In this document: one piece after another, positions 9,444 through 19,365 of the stretch | How the letters are laid out: every line of letters begins with the position of its first letter | How positions within the stretch are numbered: position 1 is the stretch's first letter | Assembly: GCF_003610355.1 (NCBI RefSeq) | Contig: NZ_RAPY01000001.1 | Span: 2,720,500-2,784,499, forward strand | Direction of reading: 5' to 3' | DNA length: 64,000 nucleotides | Source: Sphingobacterium detergens | GTDB taxonomy: Bacteria; Bacteroidota; Bacteroidia; Sphingobacteriales; Sphingobacteriaceae | The notes under the pieces: generated by a model | Told to the model about the DNA's origin: nothing | Databases searched by the model: none | What the model saw: only the letters and a program-made list of their open reading frames with translations | Translations under genes and position numbers: made by a program

Positions 9444-11354
9444 TTAGCTACTGAAGTATGCACGTACATTTTTACCTTCAATCCAGTTCATATAGGCTTT
9501 ATTAACAACCTTATTACCACCTGGGGTAGGGTAATCACCAGAGAAATACCAATCTCCAGTATGCGCCGGACATGCTTTATGTAAATTATCCAAGGTCTGA
9601 TACACTACCTCAAGCTCCGCTTTTAAATGGTGTGGTCTAACGATACGGCCAATTTCTTCGGAAATCTCTTGATCTGTAAATGGCGCATAAATGGCTTTCA
9701 CATAGTTTTCGATTTCATTGACATCCTGTGTCATCGACAACAGACATTTCTGGTACACTTCATCAATAATATGTGCCATACCGCGTTGTTTCAACAGGTT
9801 GATTGCTGCTTCGAATGCAACGAATTCACCCATACGTGACATATCGATACCATAACAATCTGGGTAGCGAATTTGAGGTGCAGAGGAAACGATCACAATT
9901 TTCTTCGGATTCAAACGATCCAAGATTGTCAGGATACTTTGTTTCAAGGTCGTTCCACGTACAATGGAGTCATCAATTGCAACAATGGTATCTTCATGAT
10001 CTTTAACAATGCCATAAGTCGTATCATACACATGTTGTACCATATCTGTACGATCCGCATCCTGCGTAATGAAGGTACGCAATTTAGCATCCTTTACATT
10101 CAGTTTTTCAAAACGAGGTTTGATGCTCAAAATCTCATCCAACTCCTCATCAGAAATTTTGTCTGCACGTTTTAATAAGGTCTCTTTTTGGAAATCCCTG
10201 ACGTAGGTATTGATACCATCCATCAAACCGTAGTACGATACTTCGGCCGTATTGGGGATAAAAGAGAATACGGTATTCTTAATATTACTTTTGACAGATT
10301 CCAGTACCTGTGGTACTAATAATCTACCCAATTCTTTACGCTCTTTATAGATATCAGCATCTGACCCACGAGAGAAATAGATACGCTCAAAAGAACAAGA
10401 ACGTTGTTCAACAGGTTGTCTAAACATTTCCTGTGACACAGTACCATCTTTTTTAGCGATCAAGGCATGGCCCGGTTTAATTTCTTTCACGGCACCGATA
10501 GGCACATTGAATGCAGTCTGGATAACTGGTCTTTCGGAAGCTACAACTAAGATTTCCTCATCTTGATAGTAGAATGCCGGACGGATACCCGCAGGATCAC
10601 GCATCACGAAAGCATCGCCATGACCAAAGATACCAGCGATGGTATAACCACCATCCCAAGTCTTTGCTGAACGCTTTAGGATCTTGGAGACATCGATATT
10701 TTTGGCGATCAATGAACTGATCTCGACATTGGAATACCCTTCTTTTTTGAATTGATCAAAAAGCTCCTGGTTTTCATCATCTAAGAAATGTCCAATTTTT
10801 TCCAAAACGGTTACGGTATCCGCTTTTTCTTTTGGATGTTGTCCCAACTCATACAATTGTTGCAAAAGTTCATCAACATTGGTCATGTTGAAGTTACCCG
10901 CAACAACAAGATTGCGTGACATCCAGTTGTTTTGTCTTAAAAATGGGTGACAGCTTTCGATACTGTTCTTTCCATGCGTTCCATAGCGCAAATGTCCTAA
11001 AAGTACTTCTCCAGTAAAACTGACATTATCTTTTAACCATTGGGTATCCTTTGACTCATCTGGAAATGCCTTCTGAACAGAAGCAAATTTTTTCTGTACA
11101 TATTCGAATATGTCTGCCACAGCAGTTGAGCCCATAGCTCTGTAACGCGAAATGTAACGATTTCCAGGTTTAACATCAAATTTAATGGTTGCAATTCCAG
11201 CCCCGTCTTGTCCACGGTTGTGCTGTTTTTCCATTAATAGGTACAATTTGTTGATGCCATAGAATGGCGTACCATATTTTTCCTGATAATAAGATAAGGG
11301 TTTTAACAGGCGAATTAGTGCGATTCCGCACTCGTGTTTAATAGCGTCGCTCAT
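9444..11354 (-). CDS. Amidophosphoribosyltransferase-like protein, long form
   Basis: The family transfers glutamine-derived ammonia to PRPP, the first step of purine synthesis. At 636 residues it is over 100 longer than standard PurF. Cys9 (KHECGIAL) is the expected Ntn nucleophile and must be exposed by removal of eight residues. RGQDGAG and LGHLRYGTHG are glutaminase-domain motifs, and IDDSIVRGTT is the PRPP-binding loop of the phosphoribosyltransferase domain. Extra segments lie between the two domains (around residues 380-430, FEKLNVKDAKLRTF) and at the C-terminus. Bacteroidota often carry this long paralog besides a canonical PurF, so it may be either the housekeeping enzyme or a specialised paralog. 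Monocistronic. Confidence 0.82.
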   Translation of the reverse strand: MSDAIKHECGIALIRLLKPLSYYQEKYGTPFYGINKLYLLMEKQHNRGQDGAGIATIKFDVKPGNRYISRYRAMGSTAVADIFEYVQKKFASVQKAFPDESKDTQWLKDNVSFTGEVLLGHLRYGTHGKNSIESCHPFLRQNNWMSRNLVVAGNFNMTNVDELLQQLYELGQHPKEKADTVTVLEKIGHFLDDENQELFDQFKKEGYSNVEISSLIAKNIDVSKILKRSAKTWDGGYTIAGIFGHGDAFVMRDPAGIRPAFYYQDEEILVVASERPVIQTAFNVPIGAVKEIKPGHALIAKKDGTVSQEMFRQPVEQRSCSFERIYFSRGSDADIYKERKELGRLLVPQVLESVKSNIKNTVFSFIPNTAEVSYYGLMDGINTYVRDFQKETLLKRADKISDEELDEILSIKPRFEKLNVKDAKLRTFITQDADRTDMVQHVYDTTYGIVKDHEDTIVAIDDSIVRGTTLKQSILTILDRLNPKKIVIVSSAPQIRYPDCYGIDMSRMGEFVAFEAAINLLKQRGMAHIIDEVYQKCLLSMTQDVNEIENYVKAIYAPFTDQEISEEIGRIVRPHHLKAELEVVYQTLDNLHKACPAHTGDWYFSGDYPTPGGNKVVNKAYMNWIEGKNVRAYFSS

Positions 11355-11371
11355 ATCTTGATTTGATGACG

Positions 11372-11379
11372 CAAAAGTA
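11372..11379 (-). promoter_or_regulatory. Candidate -7 box of the PurF-like gene
   Basis: The minus strand reads TACTTTTG, a full match to TAnnTTTG, only about 17 nt upstream of the ATG. This predicts a very short leader of about 10 nt. Confidence 0.5.
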
Positions 11380-11474
11380 AGAATTATTTAGCACTTACCG
11401 ATCCCTCTCCACACTTTTTCCGCAATAAAATTACAGTGAATAGACAGTGTCTCTTTGCGGTAGGTTTCAAAGCC

Positions 11475-13352
11475 TTATTGTGCGATAAAAACCGGAACTT
11501 TTACAGCATGACGCAATTTGTTTACCGTCTCACCAAACACAAAGTCTTTGACTCCGGTATGACCATGACTCCCCACGACCAAGAGGTCTGCATGATATTT
11601 TTCGCAGACTTCGGCAATGCTCTTGATCCGATTGTTGTAGCCAAGTTCATATTCCGTTTGATGCCCTTTGGACAATAAAAAGTCAGCATATAGCTTTAAG
11701 CGTTCCAAATCCTGTCGTGACTCAAAATCATCAGTAGACTCGCCTGTATATTTAACGGAAGCACTTTCAACAATGTGGACAACGACAAAGCTGGTATCGG
11801 CATGTGACAACTGCAACGCGTATTGTATTACTTTCTGATCTGAATTTGAAAAATCCAAGGCAATCACCACCTTCTTGAAAGATCCTCTGTCCTCAAAATG
11901 TAAAGCTTCAAATGGTGGGTGTATCTCCAACTCGATTGGTTTTGATTTGCGCATAATGGGGATTAAGACCGTCATGATCAGCAGAAAAAGCAGACCAACG
12001 GCTCCCAGGATAAGTAACACTGTGACCAAAAGATTGTTTGCTTCGGTAATCCATCCAGTGACCTCGTCATAAACCAATTTAAAATTCAGAACCGCTATCA
12101 CAGCAGCAATCAACCAGGCAAAAGCCTTGGTCAGGGGTTTAATTGCAAAGATGCCCATCTTGGCCTTGTCGCTGACAAAGTGAATCAATGGTATGACCGC
12201 AAAGGCCAGCTGCATACTCAAGATCACCTGACTAAAGATCAACAACTGCCCTACGCGTCCTTCTCCAGAAATCAGGATCACCAATACGGCGGGTATAATT
12301 GCCAAAAGTCGTGTGATAATCCGACGCAGCGTCGGACTGATGCGCAGCCTTAAGTAACCTTCCATTACAATCTGTCCAGCCAGGGTTCCGGTGACTGTTG
12401 AACTTTGGCCCGCCAAGATCAATGCCACAGCAAATAGCTTCGAGGCCCATTCTGTACCAAGTAAATTGCCCAATAAATGATAGGCATCTTCCAGTTCGGC
12501 TACATCATGCATACCATTTTTATGAAATACGGATGCCGCAAGAATCAATATTGCCGCATTGACTAGGAATGCCAAGTTCAATGCGATGGCACTGTCCCAA
12601 AAATTATATTTTAATGATTTTCGTATGGAGACTTCATTTCGGTCAATCTTTCGGGTCTGCACCAACGCGGAATGCAGGTAAAGGTTGTGTGGCATGACAG
12701 TAGCACCGATAATACCAATCGCTATATAGAGCGCAGCACTATTGGGAATACTGGGAATAAAACCTGTGGCTACTTCAGAGAAATCAGGCTTAGCCAAAAA
12801 CATCTCCACCATAAAGCACATGCCGATCATAGAAATTAAACCGATGATAAAGAGTTCCATCTTGCGCATCCCCAACTTCTGTAAGTAGAGCAATAGGAAG
12901 GTGTCGGCAAAACTGATCAGTACCCCCCAAAGCAGATCAATACCGAACAACAGGTTGAGGCCAATGGCCATACCCAGTACTTCGGCCAGATCACAAGCAG
13001 CAATCGCAATCTCGGCTAGGACATACAGCACAAAATTCATCCGCTTGGGGTAAGTCTCGCGGTTACATTGCGCCAGATCCTTCCCTCTCACGATACCCAA
13101 ACGCGCACAAAGGTTTTGCAGCAATAGCGCCATAATATTGCTCATCAGCAAGACCCAGATCAGAGCATAGCCAAACTGACTTCCCCCCGCGAGGTCCGTC
13201 GCCCAGTTGCCCGGATCCATATACCCCACACTGATCAGATAGGCTGGGCCGAAAAAACTGAGTACCTTTTTGAATTTGGATTTTCCTTGATTGACATCCA
13301 CACTTTCATGGATATCGGATAATGATTTATGATGGGAGTCGTCGTGATGCAT
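11475..13352 (-). CDS. mntH: Nramp-family divalent metal transporter fused to a universal stress domain
   Basis: Nramp/MntH proteins import Mn2+ or Fe2+ with protons across the inner membrane. The metal-binding motif DPGNWATD begins at Asp46, and GATVMPHNLYLH (about residue 220) is the second signature. Eleven or so membrane segments run to about residue 460. Unlike MntH of E. coli (about 412 residues), the 625-residue product continues into a UspA domain (about 480-625): KKVVIALDFSNSD opens it and GSHGHTGVKDFVFGETV is the ATP-binding G-2x-G-9x-G motif. The cytosolic domain probably senses nucleotide or stress and modulates transport, which is inference. Monocistronic. Confidence 0.9.
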   Translation of the reverse strand: MHHDDSHHKSLSDIHESVDVNQGKSKFKKVLSFFGPAYLISVGYMDPGNWATDLAGGSQFGYALIWVLLMSNIMALLLQNLCARLGIVRGKDLAQCNRETYPKRMNFVLYVLAEIAIAACDLAEVLGMAIGLNLLFGIDLLWGVLISFADTFLLLYLQKLGMRKMELFIIGLISMIGMCFMVEMFLAKPDFSEVATGFIPSIPNSAALYIAIGIIGATVMPHNLYLHSALVQTRKIDRNEVSIRKSLKYNFWDSAIALNLAFLVNAAILILAASVFHKNGMHDVAELEDAYHLLGNLLGTEWASKLFAVALILAGQSSTVTGTLAGQIVMEGYLRLRISPTLRRIITRLLAIIPAVLVILISGEGRVGQLLIFSQVILSMQLAFAVIPLIHFVSDKAKMGIFAIKPLTKAFAWLIAAVIAVLNFKLVYDEVTGWITEANNLLVTVLLILGAVGLLFLLIMTVLIPIMRKSKPIELEIHPPFEALHFEDRGSFKKVVIALDFSNSDQKVIQYALQLSHADTSFVVVHIVESASVKYTGESTDDFESRQDLERLKLYADFLLSKGHQTEYELGYNNRIKSIAEVCEKYHADLLVVGSHGHTGVKDFVFGETVNKLRHAVKVPVFIAQ

Positions 13353-13435
13353 AGTTTACATGAGGACAATATCTTTTATTGCTAGGGCTAAAGATAAAAA
13401 GCTTTACATTACTAGGCAATTAAACAGCCATATAA

Positions 13436-14038
13436 TTAGAATTTAAATGAAAGTTGCCCGGAATTTTCTTTCGACTGATTGCCAAATTTGACAAAATCAA
13501 CGGGTTCATACTGTCCCATGTCCGGATTAAAGCGGCGGATATGCACACCGCTACACATAAAACTCAGATCAACTGAGCGCAATAGTTTTTTTGCGAAATC
13601 GAGCCGTTCTGGTTCCAATCTACGTCCAATAGAAATATGCGGTTCATCACTGATTTCAATCAGATCAAAGGAGTTGAGGGTATGTACGACCTTTCGGGCC
13701 CGATCCTTTAGGTAACTTCGGGCATGTACTGTGGGAGCAATATAAAAAGCTCCTCCAGCGAAAGAGGAAAAATGATCAAAATAAACATACTGACTACGCT
13801 CATAGAGCATCGTTTGTTGTAAAGCTGCAATGGCCTGTGCCAGTGTATCCTCATTTCCGGCAAAAGCACAGATGGTCACATGGGCTTTGGAATTGCAGCT
13901 GTGATACCAACCTTTGTCCTTATCTGGAAATTCTTCGGCCAAGGCCGCTCTCAACTGCTGCTTTAAACCGTCCACTAATACTAAACCCGCTTCATCAGGC
14001 TGAAAAACAAACGAATACTTATTGACACTACCCTCCAT
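13436..14038 (-). CDS. 2H phosphoesterase / 2'-5' RNA ligase superfamily protein
   Basis: The 200-residue product has the two H-x-T/S motifs of the 2H superfamily: AHVTICAF in the N-terminal half and EPHISIGRRL in the C-terminal half, each on a beta strand with matching spacing. Family members hydrolyse 2'-3' or other cyclic phosphodiesters in RNA or nucleotides; the substrate cannot be read from the sequence. It is a soluble cytosolic protein without a signal peptide. It stands between a GGT-family gene and the Nramp gene on the same strand, with gaps over 60 nt, so cotranscription is possible but not evident. Confidence 0.8.
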   Translation of the reverse strand: MEGSVNKYSFVFQPDEAGLVLVDGLKQQLRAALAEEFPDKDKGWYHSCNSKAHVTICAFAGNEDTLAQAIAALQQTMLYERSQYVYFDHFSSFAGGAFYIAPTVHARSYLKDRARKVVHTLNSFDLIEISDEPHISIGRRLEPERLDFAKKLLRSVDLSFMCSGVHIRRFNPDMGQYEPVDFVKFGNQSKENSGQLSFKF

Positions 14039-14102
14039 AACAAAAAATCACCTTTTGATCAGTAGGTAAGATACCAAATACGATGGAGATAACAAAACGA
14101 TA

Positions 14103-16055
14103 CTACCATCCTATTCCATAGTCCTCCCCATTGTTGCTGCTACCGCCCCAGAGTGTACCATGTTGCTGGTCGAAATAGATCGCATTGATCGGACCACTAT
14201 TTCGTTCACCAAACTGTATGCTATAGCCCATTGTCTTAAGTTTTTCGACAACTTCCTTCGGCGTGCGTTTGTCCAGTAATAAGCTTCCGGCACGAGGTTT
14301 TCGGTCGTCTATTTTGGTGCCACCCAAAGATAACCACAGTTGATTACTATTGATATTCGGTGCCTCACTTGCCTGCTGTGGTGTCATGCCGAACTCCACA
14401 GTATTCAGAAAGAATTGCAGCAGATTCTGATCCTGTGTGTCACCACCCTGTACCGCAAAAGATAGATATGGTTTTCCCTCTTTTAGTGCTAGCGCGGGTG
14501 TAAGCGTTACACGTGGCCGTTTGCCCGGTGCCACGACATTGAAGGGATTGATCAGGGAGTCGAGGACAAAACTTTGTAGGCGTTGGCTCATGCCCACCCC
14601 CGTATTTCCTGCGATACAGGCCGGTAGCCAGCCTCCACTCGGCGTAATCGAAACAACCCAGCCTTCGGCATCTGCCGCTTCCACACTGGTCGTTCCACGC
14701 AATAGCCGATCCATATAGACACTATCTGTTGCCAGAGAGGCCCAGCGGGCTGTATCCGGCAGGGATAACAAGGATGATGTTGAATTCGCGTCGTGCTTGG
14801 GAACAAAATCTTTTTTTGACTCCGTATCCGGAGTGAATTGCTTGCTACGTTGTTGAAGTAGCTTGGCAAAAGGATTTTTCTTTCCTTCATAAGGATAAGG
14901 ATCGCCCGGAAGAACCTGTGGATTGTTCTGCTTTGGATCAATCGTAGCGGCGCGTGCCTTGGCATAAGACTCACTTAATAAACCCTGAATAGGTGCCTTA
15001 GGTTTGAAATAGGGATCCCCATAATAAAAATCCCGGTCTGCAAAGGCCAGATTCATGACCTGATATATTGTATGTATATAGGGCGCGGAGTTATAGCCCA
15101 TGGCTTTTAGATCAAAATTTTTCAGCAGCTGCAAGCTCTGCAGCATAGCTGGTCCCTGCGTCCACTCCTGTAATTTATAGACATCTATACCTTTATAGTT
15201 AACATGCAAAGGTTCTTCTTCAATGGGTTTCCAGTTGGCAAGGTCTTCTTTGGTAATCAAGCCCCCCTGCTCTTTACTGCCACGGACAAATTCATCCGCA
15301 ATATCTCCTTTATAAAAACGGTCGTAGGCAGCCATGATGGCTGTTTTTCGGTCTTTACCGGCTGCCAGGGCTTTCTTTTCCGCTTCAACAAGCTTGGTTA
15401 ATGTTTGAAGCAGATCCTGCTGTACAAAGAGCTCGCCGGCTTCGGGAGCTTCCCTTTCTGTCCCTTGATGGACCAAGAAGACTTTTTTGCTGTATGGCCA
15501 TTCTTTGATACGCTCTTTACCACGTTCGATACTGTTAGCGGTCTGCGCATCGATGGGATAACCGGCCGCCATTTCTAACGCCGGTGCTAGTACTTCGGCC
15601 AGGCTCTTGGTGCCATATTGGGCCAGCATGTAACATAAGCCCCCCGGTGTGCCAGGTGTAACCGCGGCAAGAGGACCGTATTCTGGTGGAAATTCATAGC
15701 CCTTTGAGCGAAAGAAATCAACCGTTGCCCCCGTCGGCGCAACACCCAGGGCGTTGATAGCAATTACCTTTTTTAATTTCGGATGATAGATCAGCGCCTG
15801 TGTCTCTCCACCCCAGCTAAGCACATCCCACATGGTACAAGTGGCTGCGAGCATTGCACAAGCGGCATCAATAGCATTGCCCCCTTGGTGGAACAACTGG
15901 GCACCAGCAGTTGCCGCCAAAGGCTTACCTGTAATCGCCATCCAATGTTTACCATGCAATGGCGGCTTCTCGGTACGTTGTGTCTGTCCCTGAACTGGCG
16001 CAAATGCTGTTATCATTCCAGCAAAAGCAGTAAATAGCGCATATCTTCTTTTCAT
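14103..16055 (-). CDS. Gamma-glutamyltransferase-family (GGT) Ntn hydrolase, secreted
   Basis: I choose ATG 16055 because it opens on a signal peptide (MKRRYALFTAFAGMITAF...VQGQ); the frame runs further upstream without one. The 650-residue proenzyme shows GGNAIDAACAMLAA near the N-terminus, VTPGTPGGLCYMLA, and a C-terminal subunit beginning near T455-T456 (RGTTSVEAAD), the position of the autocatalytic threonine. Canonical GGT has TTHxSVVD here; this protein has TTSVEAAD, losing the His. SGGWLP and GNTGVGMSQRL follow. GGTs cleave glutathione or gamma-glutamyl amides in the periplasm; related acylases cleave other amides, and the divergent motif leaves the substrate open. Confidence 0.85.
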   Translation of the reverse strand: MKRRYALFTAFAGMITAFAPVQGQTQRTEKPPLHGKHWMAITGKPLAATAGAQLFHQGGNAIDAACAMLAATCTMWDVLSWGGETQALIYHPKLKKVIAINALGVAPTGATVDFFRSKGYEFPPEYGPLAAVTPGTPGGLCYMLAQYGTKSLAEVLAPALEMAAGYPIDAQTANSIERGKERIKEWPYSKKVFLVHQGTEREAPEAGELFVQQDLLQTLTKLVEAEKKALAAGKDRKTAIMAAYDRFYKGDIADEFVRGSKEQGGLITKEDLANWKPIEEEPLHVNYKGIDVYKLQEWTQGPAMLQSLQLLKNFDLKAMGYNSAPYIHTIYQVMNLAFADRDFYYGDPYFKPKAPIQGLLSESYAKARAATIDPKQNNPQVLPGDPYPYEGKKNPFAKLLQQRSKQFTPDTESKKDFVPKHDANSTSSLLSLPDTARWASLATDSVYMDRLLRGTTSVEAADAEGWVVSITPSGGWLPACIAGNTGVGMSQRLQSFVLDSLINPFNVVAPGKRPRVTLTPALALKEGKPYLSFAVQGGDTQDQNLLQFFLNTVEFGMTPQQASEAPNINSNQLWLSLGGTKIDDRKPRAGSLLLDKRTPKEVVEKLKTMGYSIQFGERNSGPINAIYFDQQHGTLWGGSSNNGEDYGIGW

Positions 16056-16247
16056 CTGAGTTATTCTTTTTTGTCCAAAGTCCGCCCCTTTGGTCTCCTC
16101 CCTTATTGAAACAGGGATACCAAACCGGATTTGCGCCTCGCGGCACATGTAATAGTTATTGAAGACAAGATAGGAATTTTTTAAAAATCATCTGGCTATT
16201 GATGTAAACCCTCTGCATAAAACGGTAGCCAGATTTTTTAAAAACAA

Positions 16248-16281
16248 AGAGCCCATCTCAACCGCAGTTGATATGGGCTCT
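16248..16281 (-). terminator. Terminator of the xylose operon
   Basis: Arms 16248-16262 and 16267-16281 (AGAGCCCAT and its complement, then TCAAC) form a 15-bp stem with one mismatch. On the minus strand it is followed by T-rich sequence, 26 nt beyond the symporter stop codon. Confidence 0.8.
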
Positions 16282-16306
16282 CTATATCGCCTTTTTGATG
16301 ATCGGA

Positions 16307-17983
16307 TTACCAATAGATGGAATACAATGCTGTCACCAATAAGGCAACAATCAATGCTCCTATCAAAAATGCTTTATGTGGTTTAAACATCGTTGTATCT
16401 ACCTCCAGACCAGCAGGTACTACCCCGCGTTTGTTGTCAATCAAACTGATAATGATCATACCGATGATACAGATCGCAAAGACAAAGCCCATCCGGTCCA
16501 AAAACGGAATTTCGTAAATCCCCGTTGTCGGATTTGGAATAGAGAAACCGGTAGAAGCCAAGAAAGAAAGATCTGCCCAATCTGGTAATTTTTTGAAAAT
16601 AATGGATAAGATAAATCCACCGATCGTTGCAAATAATGCAGCATTTGATGTTGTCTTTTTCCAGAAAAATCCCAAGATGAACATGGCAAAAATACCCGGT
16701 GACACAAATCCAGTATACTCCTGGATGTATTGAAATCCACCTTTTTTGTCAATACCCAAATGTGGCGCGATAATCACGGCCAAAATCATGGCAACAACAA
16801 CGGTTAATTTACCAATATTGACCAACTTCTTATCAGAAGCTTCGGTATTAAATACCTTTTTATAAATATCCAATGAAAAAATCGTGGCAATACTATTTGC
16901 TTTACCCGCCAATGAGGCAACTACCGCAGCCGTCAAAGCCGCAAATGAAAGCCCTTTCAGACCTGCTGGCAACAAATTCAACAACACAGGGTAAGCATGA
17001 TCCGGATTTACCTCACCATGTTGCATCATTTCGGTTTGAAATAAGCCATCTTTCCACATAACGTATGCGGCAATACCCGGTAATACCACGATAATCGGCA
17101 TCAACAACTTCAAGAATGCAGCAAACAAAATCCCGTTACGCGCAGTCTTCAAATCTGCTCCCAACGCACGCTGCGTGATGTACTGATTACAACCCCAATA
17201 GTTCAGATTCACAATCCACATACCCCCAATCAGAACTGTCAGTCCCGGTAAATCCAGGTAGTTCTCGTTTTTACGTTCCAGGATCATGTGGAAGTGGTCA
17301 GACGCTTTCTCGGTCATCAATTGGTACCCCTGCAAGATACCAGAACCACCATAATGTTCTGAAACCAGGTTCAATGCCAAATAGGTTGTTGCCAAACCAC
17401 CCAACACCAAAAAGAATACTTGAATAATATCCGTGTATCCGATCACCTTCATACCGCCCAATGTGATGATAACAGCAAAAATCGCAATCGCATACATACA
17501 TGCATCCAAGCTAATACCAGAGATACTGCTCACCGCAATAGCACCTAAGTAAAGGATCGAAGTCAGGTTGACCACCACATATAGTAGTAACCAAAAGACA
17601 GCCATAATCATGGCTACAGTGCCGTTATAACGCTTGTGTAGAAATTGCGGCATCGTAAAGATCTTATTCTTGAGGTATACCGGAATAAAAAACACCGCCA
17701 CAACAATCAGGGTAATTGCTGCCATCCACTCGTAAGTCGCAATAGCAAGTCCCATCTTGAAGCCCGAGCCACTCATACCGATAAATTGTTCCGCAGAAAT
17801 ATTGGATGCAATCAGGGAGGCTCCAATCGCCCACCAAGTCAGCGATCCTTCGGCAAGAAAATAATCCTTGGAGCCTACAGATTCAGACTTTTTGCGATAA
17901 TACACCCATAATCCATAACCTGCGACAATGACAAAGTATATCAGGAAAACGATGTAATCTTTTGTACTTAAATAATTATTCAT
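16307..17983 (-). CDS. xylT: Sodium/solute symporter (SSS/SGLT type), probable xylose transporter
   Basis: The 558-residue inner-membrane protein belongs to the SGLT branch of the solute:sodium symporters, like vSGLT of Vibrio (about 543 residues), which couples Na+ and sugar import. KDYFLAEGSLTWWAIGASL near residue 40 and NLNYWGCNQYITQRALGA near 260 are diagnostic for the sugar branch, and about 14 membrane segments are visible. It is the last gene of an operon after xylB and xylA (52-nt gap to xylA), which argues for D-xylose as the substrate. Symbol given by context, not by sequence alone. Confidence 0.88.
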   Translation of the reverse strand: MNNYLSTKDYIVFLIYFVIVAGYGLWVYYRKKSESVGSKDYFLAEGSLTWWAIGASLIASNISAEQFIGMSGSGFKMGLAIATYEWMAAITLIVVAVFFIPVYLKNKIFTMPQFLHKRYNGTVAMIMAVFWLLLYVVVNLTSILYLGAIAVSSISGISLDACMYAIAIFAVIITLGGMKVIGYTDIIQVFFLVLGGLATTYLALNLVSEHYGGSGILQGYQLMTEKASDHFHMILERKNENYLDLPGLTVLIGGMWIVNLNYWGCNQYITQRALGADLKTARNGILFAAFLKLLMPIIVVLPGIAAYVMWKDGLFQTEMMQHGEVNPDHAYPVLLNLLPAGLKGLSFAALTAAVVASLAGKANSIATIFSLDIYKKVFNTEASDKKLVNIGKLTVVVAMILAVIIAPHLGIDKKGGFQYIQEYTGFVSPGIFAMFILGFFWKKTTSNAALFATIGGFILSIIFKKLPDWADLSFLASTGFSIPNPTTGIYEIPFLDRMGFVFAICIIGMIIISLIDNKRGVVPAGLEVDTTMFKPHKAFLIGALIVALLVTALYSIYW

Positions 17984-18035
17984 GTATTGGTAATTGGTTT
18001 AATTTGATCGTCTAATATAGAAATATTTTGAATAA

Positions 18036-19364
18036 CTATATATACCTGTTGATCAAATTTTCTAAATACTCCTGTCTTCCACTGATCGTTTGAGGCTCAC
18101 CAAATTCTACCGCTAAATCTCTTAAAGACTCCAACGTCAGGGCACCTTGCTCAAAAGAGGCACCGTTGCCACGATCGAAGGATGCATAGCGGTCTGTCCT
18201 TATTTTGCGGTATTCACCGTCTTCCAAGATACGTTCAGCCGTAAGCAAAGCCCGTGCGAAAAGATCCATCCCACCGATATGTGCGTAGAATAAATCTTGA
18301 GGATCAGTCGAGTTGCGACGGATTTTGGCATCAAAATTAACACCTCCGCCCTGGAAGCCGCCCCCCTCTAAAATGATCAACATAGACTCGGTCAGTTCAT
18401 TGATATCATTAGGAAATTGATCCGTATCCCAGCCATTTTGATAATCACCACGATTGGCGTCAATGGATCCCAGTTTTCCGGCATCAATAGCAACCTGCAA
18501 TTCATGTTGGAAGGTATGCCCCGCCAAAGTTGCATGGTTTACCTCAAGATTGAGTTTGAAATCGTCCAATAGGTCATACTGTCTCAAAAAGCCCAATACA
18601 GTGGCCGCATCATAATCGTATTGATGTTTAGTCGGTTCACATGGTTTTGGTTCGATAAAGAATGTCCCTTTGAAACCATTTTTACGGGCGTAATCTTTAG
18701 CCAGGTGTAAAAACTGTGCAAGATGTTCCTGCTCCCGTTTCATATTGGTATTTAACAAGCTCATGTAACCTTCCCGTCCGCCCCAGAACACATAGTTTTC
18801 ACCGCCAAGAGCAATGGTAGCATCCAATGCAGCTTTTACCTGTGCGGCGCCATGCGTCAATACCTGAAAATCCGGATTGGTCGCTGCTCCATTCATATAA
18901 CGTCTGTGGCTAAAGAGATTGGCTGTACCCCAAAGAAGCTTGACACCACTCGCCTGCTGTTTTTCTTTAGCGTAGTCTACGATCGTTGCCAGTCTTTTTT
19001 CGTTTTCCAGCACATTATCCGTGTAATCCACCAAGTCTACATCATGAAAACAGTAGTATGGAATATTCATTTTGCTGATAAATTCAAAAGCAGCATCCAT
19101 CTTATCTTTTGCACGTGTAATCGGGTCATTACTTTCATCCCAGGGGAATCTGTGGGTAGGCCCGCCGAATGGATCGGATCCGTCACCATTGAAGGAATGC
19201 CAATAGGAACAGGCAAACTTAAAATACTCTTCCATGGTTTTACCTGCAACAACCTGTTTGGGATTATAATAACGAAAAGCAAATGGATTTTTGCTTTGCT
19301 GTCCTTCAAACTCGATCTGTCCGATTCCTTTAAAAAACTCTTTTTGTCCTTTGATTATATTCAT
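18036..19364 (-). CDS. xylA: Xylose isomerase
   Basis: The enzyme converts D-xylose to D-xylulose in the cytosol using two divalent metals. The 442-residue product has the E. coli-type (class II) length. The catalytic pair His107 and Asp110 lies in [27 protein letters not shown] carries the metal-ligand glutamate and the lysine, [16 protein letters not shown] the next ligands, and GSIDANRGD and FDAKIRR close the site. It follows xylB with a single base between the two genes, so translation is probably coupled. Confidence 0.97.
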   Translation of the reverse strand: MNIIKGQKEFFKGIGQIEFEGQQSKNPFAFRYYNPKQVVAGKTMEEYFKFACSYWHSFNGDGSDPFGGPTHRFPWDESNDPITRAKDKMDAAFEFISKMNIPYYCFHDVDLVDYTDNVLENEKRLATIVDYAKEKQQASGVKLLWGTANLFSHRRYMNGAATNPDFQVLTHGAAQVKAALDATIALGGENYVFWGGREGYMSLLNTNMKREQEHLAQFLHLAKDYARKNGFKGTFFIEPKPCEPTKHQYDYDAATVLGFLRQYDLLDDFKLNLEVNHATLAGHTFQHELQVAIDAGKLGSIDANRGDYQNGWDTDQFPNDINELTESMLIILEGGGFQGGGVNFDAKIRRNSTDPQDLFYAHIGGMDLFARALLTAERILEDGEYRKIRTDRYASFDRGNGASFEQGALTLESLRDLAVEFGEPQTISGRQEYLENLINRYI

Positions 19365-19365
19365 C

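Noticed and set aside
9269-9481. Open frame of about 70 residues across the PurF terminator
   Set aside because: It overlaps the end of the PurF-like gene and a terminator, and has low-complexity Phe-rich composition; not a gene.
14111-14974. Several open frames on both strands within the GGT-family gene
   Set aside because: They have no recognisable motifs and overlap a well-supported protein; shadows of the real frame.
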